Source: Nitrospinota bacterium
GTDB lineage: Bacteria; Nitrospinota; Nitrospinia; UBA9942
NCBI GenBank assembly: GCA_003489165.1
Contig: DNJG01000060.1
Location: forward strand, 1-9,608
DNA: 9,608 nt
Direction of reading: 5' to 3'
Part shown: positions 6,307 through 9,608 of the stretch, piece by piece
Layout of the letters: each line of letters opens with the position of its first letter
How positions within the stretch are numbered: position 1 is the stretch's first letter
Position numbers and translations under genes: made by a program
Notes under the pieces: model-generated
The model's database searches: none
Seen by the model: only the letters and a program-made list of their open reading frames with translations
What the model was told of the DNA's origin: nothing

Positions 6307-6324
6307 GAAAGGAGATTTTGAAAG

Positions 6325-6969
6325 ATGAGTAAGGTTGCAAGATTGTTTTTAGGCTGTTTATTGATTGCTGTAGTTTTTATGGCAGGGTGTGCAAAGCCGC
6401 CAACTGAGGATATAGATGCAGCAAATATTGCTGTAGAATCTGCCAAGTCTGCCGGTGCAGAAAAGTATCTCTCTGATGATGCAAAGAAGGTAAGTGACGA
6501 ACTCTCCTCTGCAATGGACGAGGTAAAGGTGCAGGATGGCAAATTCCCATTATTCAGGAAATATGACAAGGCAAAGGAGCTACTTGCATCTGTCAAAGGG
6601 AGTGCAGAAAAGTTAAAGATAGATACTGCTGCAAAGAAGGAAGAGGCAAAGAAGAATGCCATAGCATCTATGGAAGCGGCAACTGGTGCAATCGCCAATG
6701 CAAAGGCAATGCTGGAAAAGGCGCCTAAAGGGAAAGAGACTATGTCAGATATAGAGGCAATGACAGGTGATATAAAGGGCTTAGAGGATTCATTCCCGGA
6801 TGTGCAAAAGTCAATTGATGGTGAAGACTATGACGGTGCAGTCAGCAAGGCAAAATCAATAAAAGAGAGGGCTGATGCAGTTTCAAATGATGTGCAACAA
6901 GCAATAGAGAAGGTTGAGGCAGCAAAAAAGGCAAAGAAAGAAGCCAAGAAAAAGAAGAGAAAAAAATAA
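6325..6969 (+). CDS. Helical lipoprotein with poly-lysine C-terminus, paralogue of the next protein's N-terminal half
   Basis: The 214-aa precursor has a signal peptide with lipobox M-A-G-Cys22 followed by Ala, so it should be an outer-membrane lipoprotein. The mature part is rich in Ala, Lys, Glu and Asp and looks all-helical, resembling the short helical-repeat lipoproteins grouped under DUF4398 (from memory). Residues about 40-90 align without gaps with residues about 41-91 of the YkuD lipoprotein encoded next: AEKYLSDD against AVKYAPDE, and KFPLFRKY (73-80) against KFSIFRNY (74-81). A later SIDGEDYD segment matches SIDIERYD there. The last 20 residues are mostly Lys (ending KKKKRKK). Start ATG 6325 has AAAGGAG 10 nt upstream. 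The stop is 1 nt before the next ATG, so translation is probably coupled. Function is unknown; a peptidoglycan-binding or Lys-crosslinked spacer is my inference. Confidence 0.88.
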   Translation: MSKVARLFLGCLLIAVVFMAGCAKPPTEDIDAANIAVESAKSAGAEKYLSDDAKKVSDELSSAMDEVKVQDGKFPLFRKYDKAKELLASVKGSAEKLKIDTAAKKEEAKKNAIASMEAATGAIANAKAMLEKAPKGKETMSDIEAMTGDIKGLEDSFPDVQKSIDGEDYDGAVSKAKSIKERADAVSNDVQQAIEKVEAAKKAKKEAKKKKRKK

Positions 6970-6970
6970 A

Positions 6971-8104
6971 ATGAGATTTTTAAATTATGGGAGGGCTATT
7001 GCCCTCCCATTTATTATCCTCTTTTTTTCAGCCTGCAATTCATCCCCACCGCCGCCTGAAATTAAATTATTAAAAGATATTGATTTTGAACTCCACAAAA
7101 TAGATGCGGTAAAATATGCCCCTGACGAATATAATAAGTTTAAGGTAAATTTAAGGGTATTGAAGGATAAAATTGTTCAGGAGGAATCAAAATTTTCCAT
7201 ATTCAGAAACTATGAATCAATCCAGAAAAATATAAGGGATATTATTGCTGATGGGAAAAAGCTTCTAATTGACATTAACGAGGATAAAAGCAAAAGGAAA
7301 GAAATAATTTCTGATAAAATTAAAAAATTAGAGGACAAGGCAAGAATTATAAATGAATTGACATTAAAGGTGAATGTCGGAGCTTCTACAAGAAAGCTCC
7401 TTACCAAAGGAGATATTGCAATAAGGGAGGCGAAGGCATCCATTGACATAGAGAGATATGATTCGACAATGGAAAAGGTGGAAAGTGCCACAGCCCTTTT
7501 AAATGAGGCAGAAAAATTAGTAATTCCAACCTTAAAGCGTTATTCACAAAATGATATAATAAACAAGTGGAGAAAATCTGTAAGAGATGCAATTGAGGAA
7601 TCAAAAAGAAAAAAGATGGCTGCAATTGTAGTTGATAAGGCTGAGCGAACCTTAACTCTGTATAAAACTGGCAAGATATTGCAGGTCTTTAATATAGGAT
7701 TTGGCAGGTATGGCTACAGGGATAAATTGTTTTCAGGAGATGACGCTACACCTGAGGGGAGATATAAAATCATCAAAAAATCAGGTAAGGGTGAGAGTAA
7801 ATATTACAAGGCGCTTCTTCTTGATTATCCAAATCAGGAAGACAGAAAGGAATTTTTAAAGGCTAAAAAAAGGGGGCTTATTTCAAAAAATGCAAGGATA
7901 GGGGGGCTTATTGAAATTCATGGCGGCGGTGAGGACAGCACTACCAATGGCTGCATTGCCCTTGAAAACAGCCACATGGATGAGCTTTTTGATAAGGTTG
8001 CAATAGGGACACCTGTTACCATTGTAGGTGCTACAAGTATTGAGAATGAGCTTTACTTTGGGCTTAAGGAATTAGAGGGTAATTCTAATTTGATAAAGAG
8101 ATGA
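6971..8104 (+). CDS. YkuD-domain lipoprotein (L,D-transpeptidase family) with duplicated N-terminal domain
   Basis: YkuD enzymes act on the meso-DAP-containing stem peptides of peptidoglycan in the periplasm, forming 3-3 crosslinks, attaching lipoproteins, or cleaving such links. The 377-aa protein from ATG 6971 has a signal peptide with probable lipobox F-S-A-Cys22, a helical domain (about 30-200) paralogous to the preceding lipoprotein, and a YkuD domain (about 217-357). The motif is HG (His317) and, 11 residues later, TTNGCIAL with nucleophile Cys328. It lacks the usual His and Arg of HGCIR; a GC-hydrophobic-A ending occurs in YafK/DpaA-type and other YkuD subfamilies, so it may be a hydrolase rather than a transferase. 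The frame is open upstream to 6914, but ATG 6971 yields the clean signal peptide. It starts 1 nt after the previous stop, without a good ribosome binding site, suggesting coupling. A strong hairpin lies within codons 6-14. Confidence 0.9.
   Translation: MRFLNYGRAIALPFIILFFSACNSSPPPPEIKLLKDIDFELHKIDAVKYAPDEYNKFKVNLRVLKDKIVQEESKFSIFRNYESIQKNIRDIIADGKKLLIDINEDKSKRKEIISDKIKKLEDKARIINELTLKVNVGASTRKLLTKGDIAIREAKASIDIERYDSTMEKVESATALLNEAEKLVIPTLKRYSQNDIINKWRKSVRDAIEESKRKKMAAIVVDKAERTLTLYKTGKILQVFNIGFGRYGYRDKLFSGDDATPEGRYKIIKKSGKGESKYYKALLLDYPNQEDRKEFLKAKKRGLISKNARIGGLIEIHGGGEDSTTNGCIALENSHMDELFDKVAIGTPVTIVGATSIENELYFGLKELEGNSNLIKR
6987..7010 (+). promoter_or_regulatory. Terminator-like hairpin inside the YkuD lipoprotein signal-peptide codons
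   Basis: ATGGGAGGGC (6987-6996) and GCCCTCCCAT (7001-7010) form a perfect 10-bp stem with TATT loop, the same loop as the terminator at 6266. A T-rich run follows (TTATTAT, then seven T from 7022). It begins at nt 17 of the coding sequence. It could attenuate transcription or restrain translation initiation; the uninterrupted U-tract of a strong terminator is missing directly after the stem. Confidence 0.5.
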
Positions 8105-8163
8105 ATGGTTATAATTTCAAAAATAATATAAATAATGATACAGAATATCAAAAAAGGGGATTA

Positions 8164-8802
8164 ATGAGGCGGATTATTTACGCCCTCTCTATCTTCTTTA
8201 TTGTCTTTTCTGCCATCAATGTAATGGCATATTTTATACAGAAAAACTCTAATGCTGCTGTATCTAAAAAAGAAGAGATCGGCAATGCAAAAAAGATTGT
8301 AAATGATATAAGCAAAAATAATAAAAAGATTTACAAATCCATCTCAAACCTCTCTCCAAAGGGTAATTACATTGTTATAGACACAGCTAAAAATATCTTA
8401 TATCTAAAAAATGGAGACAGAGTTCTGCATCAGGCAGTTGTATCTACAGGGAGCGGCAGGTTTCTTATAGACCCAAATAAAAAAGAGAGAAAATGGGTCT
8501 TTGATTCACCAAGAGGGGAGTTTAAGGTTAAGAGTAAAATAGTTGAGCCTGTCTGGGTAAAACCAGACTGGGCGTTTATTGAAGAAGGAACGGACGTGCC
8601 AAAAAATTATAATGACAGGATTGAAGAGGGGGTTTTGGGTGATTATGCCCTTGGAATCGGCAACGGTTACTTTATTCACGGGACACTCTACACGCGGCTT
8701 CTTGGCAAACCTGTCACCCACGGCTGTATCAGGGTTGGCGATAATGATTTAAAGATTATATATAAATCTGCCAAAATTGGAACAAAGGTATATATATTTT
8801 AA
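8164..8802 (+). CDS. Membrane-anchored L,D-transpeptidase (YkuD/ErfK-SrfK type)
   Basis: This enzyme should form DAP-DAP crosslinks or attach lipoprotein lysines to peptidoglycan on the periplasmic side. From ATG 8164 (212 aa) it has MRRII followed by one hydrophobic segment (about 4-25) with no Cys or clear cleavage site, so a signal anchor is likely. A hydrophilic linker leads to a YkuD domain (68-212) beginning YIVIDTAKNILYLKNG. The catalytic motif is canonical: His172 (IHG), Thr185-His186-Gly187-Cys188-Ile-Arg (THGCIR). ATG 8164 is preceded by AAGGGGA at 8154-8160. An upstream ATG at 8101 overlaps the previous stop as ATGA and would add 21 Asn-rich residues; it cannot be excluded, and would give 233 aa. 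Together with the preceding YkuD lipoprotein it provides two different YkuD subtypes in one operon. This is the best candidate for lipoprotein attachment. Confidence 0.92.
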   Translation: MRRIIYALSIFFIVFSAINVMAYFIQKNSNAAVSKKEEIGNAKKIVNDISKNNKKIYKSISNLSPKGNYIVIDTAKNILYLKNGDRVLHQAVVSTGSGRFLIDPNKKERKWVFDSPRGEFKVKSKIVEPVWVKPDWAFIEEGTDVPKNYNDRIEEGVLGDYALGIGNGYFIHGTLYTRLLGKPVTHGCIRVGDNDLKIIYKSAKIGTKVYIF

Positions 8803-8807
8803 ATTTT

Positions 8808-9476
8808 ATGTTTAAAAGCTTGTGGCACTGGATAATGACAGTGCCTTTTTTATTTTTATTCATATGGTGCGGCAATGCCTTCTCGGATGATTCCAATATT
8901 CAGGATATTTATAAAATCAGGATGGAGAATAGGCTATTGGAACTGGAGGCAAAGGCGGCAGCCAAACCTGTTACTTATGTAGTTTTAGACTTAATCAGGA
9001 AAAAGATGTATCTAAAGATAAGAGGAGTAACACTAAAAGAGTTTGATATTGCTGATTCTGACACAATTGGAATTGGGCAATTAGACGAGTTTTATAGTCT
9101 TGTTACTGTAAAGGCAATTTTTGCACCGAAAAGAAAAGAAATAAAGCCTCCTGCACAAAAAAAAGAAGAAAAACCTGCCAGCACAACTCAGGAGGCAGAT
9201 TCATATAGCGTAGGGGATATGCCGTCAAACTACACACTTATATTTGACAAAGGGCTCTCCATATCTATAAGTCAGCATTTTAAAGGAGGTTTTCTTCTGT
9301 CAATATTAAACTATATCAATAAGAAAATGGGAAAGCTGTGGAACTCATCTAAATTATTGTGGAGCCACCTCAAAAAGACCCCTTTCATAAAAATACTTGT
9401 TGTGATGAGTAAAGACGATGCACATGCCTTCTACTGGGCACTGCCTGAAAAGGCAGATTTCATTATTATCAGATAA
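8808..9476 (+). CDS. Secreted YkuD-like protein lacking catalytic residues
   Basis: The 222-aa product starts with a hydrophobic signal peptide, with a probable signal peptidase I site after AFS (residue 26, followed by Asp-Asp). Residues 56-81 (TYVVLDLIRKKMYLKIRG...) resemble the opening strands of both neighbouring YkuD domains (IVVDKAERTLTLYKTG and YIVIDTAKNILYLKNG). The end, DAHAFYWALPEKADFIII, resembles the closing helix-strand of the fold. Between them lie a Pro/Lys/Glu-rich linker (about 106-132) and a divergent stretch. The only Cys in the whole protein is Cys21 in the signal peptide, and no HG...GC motif exists, so it cannot be an active YkuD enzyme. ATG 8808 lies 5 nt after the previous stop with no ribosome binding site, suggesting coupling. 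A regulator or scaffold of the active enzymes is my inference; the homology itself rests on short strands. Confidence 0.8.
   Translation: MFKSLWHWIMTVPFLFLFIWCGNAFSDDSNIQDIYKIRMENRLLELEAKAAAKPVTYVVLDLIRKKMYLKIRGVTLKEFDIADSDTIGIGQLDEFYSLVTVKAIFAPKRKEIKPPAQKKEEKPASTTQEADSYSVGDMPSNYTLIFDKGLSISISQHFKGGFLLSILNYINKKMGKLWNSSKLLWSHLKKTPFIKILVVMSKDDAHAFYWALPEKADFIIIR
8824..8851 (+). promoter_or_regulatory. Terminator-like hairpin inside the YkuD-like gene's signal-peptide codons
   Basis: GGCACTG (8824-8830) pairs perfectly with CAGTGCC (8839-8845), loop of 8 nt, followed immediately by six T and then ATTTTT. By structure this is a plausible intrinsic terminator, yet it lies within the reading frame, beginning at nt 17 after ATG 8808, the same offset as the hairpin at 6987. 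Confidence 0.5.
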
Positions 9477-9516
9477 TCCTCTCATTTTACATACATAAAG
9501 TCTCCTATTTATTTCT

Positions 9517-9544
9517 GGTAATTGGTAACTGATAACTGGTAACT
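9517..9544. repeat. Four tandem 7-bp repeats between convergent genes
   Basis: Units GGTAATT, GGTAACT, GATAACT and GGTAACT follow each other without gaps. They lie in the 72-bp spacer between the + strand cluster and the minus-strand fragment at the right edge. No intrinsic terminator is visible in this spacer. Confidence 0.6.
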
Positions 9545-9548
9545 ATTT

Positions 9549-9608
9549 TCACCCCTTCTCTCCCTTCAAATGCACGGTTCTCTGCGGAAAGGGTATTTCT
9601 ATGCCTTC
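9549..9608 (-). CDS. C-terminal fragment of an MscS-type mechanosensitive channel (5' end outside window)
   Basis: On the minus strand the frame entering at the right edge reads EGIEIPFPQRTVHLKG and ends at a TGA complementary to 9549-9551. GIEIPFPQR-x-VH is the hallmark ending of the cytosolic domain in MscS-family channels, which open in the inner membrane under hypo-osmotic stress. Only 19 codons are visible, so channel subtype and membrane topology are unknown. It converges on the envelope cluster. Confidence 0.75.
   Translation of the reverse strand, partial: EGIEIPFPQRTVHLKGEKG

Noticed and set aside
6914..6970. TTG at 6914 as start of the YkuD lipoprotein
   Set aside because: The added 19 residues are Arg/Lys-rich products of the overlapping Lys-tail codons and would bury the signal peptide.
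8101..8163. ATG at 8101 (ATGA overlap) as start of the second YkuD gene
   Set aside because: It adds 21 Asn-rich residues before a textbook MRRII signal anchor, and ATG 8164 has a better ribosome binding site. Kept as an alternative, not excluded.

Overview
The window is AT-rich bacterial DNA, roughly 38-40% GC by eye, with Arg codons mostly AGA/AGG. It looks like a chromosome segment of a diderm (Gram-negative-type) bacterium: three genes encode lipoprotein signal peptides, and two L,D-transpeptidase-type (YkuD) proteins imply meso-DAP-type peptidoglycan. I cannot name the phylum. Gene content, base composition and the dispersed CACAGAG-type palindromes would fit lineages such as Nitrospirota or a deltaproteobacterium-like group, but that is only an impression. 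No phage, IS, CRISPR, rRNA or tRNA gene is visible.

Layout. Positions 2-214 hold the 3' end of a protein resembling the C-terminal beta-sandwich of a glycoside hydrolase, followed by 304 bp without a supportable gene. lepA (519-2306) and lepB (2427-3044) form the classical pair, separated by a CACAGAG-type palindrome. A near-consensus sigma70-type promoter follows. It carries a perfect 14-bp palindrome in its spacer and a second, weaker copy 32 bp downstream, which together match tandem NrdR boxes. It drives a lysine 2,3-aminomutase-family radical SAM gene (3184-4443). After a second CACAGAG-type palindrome come a Ddl-like ATP-grasp ligase (4571-5572) and a HU-family gene (5586-5891) 13 bp later.

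The second half (5955-9476) is an envelope cluster, all on the + strand: a small leucine-zipper-like lipoprotein (LipA-like, 99 aa) with a very strong RBS; an intrinsic terminator; a 214-aa lipoprotein with a poly-Lys tail; a YkuD lipoprotein whose N-terminal half is a paralogue of that lipoprotein; a second, membrane-anchored YkuD enzyme with the canonical HGCIR motif; and a third secreted protein that looks like a catalytically dead YkuD relative. Both small lipoproteins end in lysine. The cluster therefore looks like a Braun-lipoprotein-type outer-membrane/peptidoglycan tether module encoded together with its own transpeptidases, although the proteins are not recognisable as Lpp homologues. 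Terminator-like hairpins lie at the same offset (nt 17) inside the signal-peptide coding regions of two of these genes.

The right edge holds a convergent minus-strand fragment (9549-9608) that reads as the C-terminus of an MscS-type mechanosensitive channel. It is separated from the cluster by a short spacer with a 7-bp tandem repeat.
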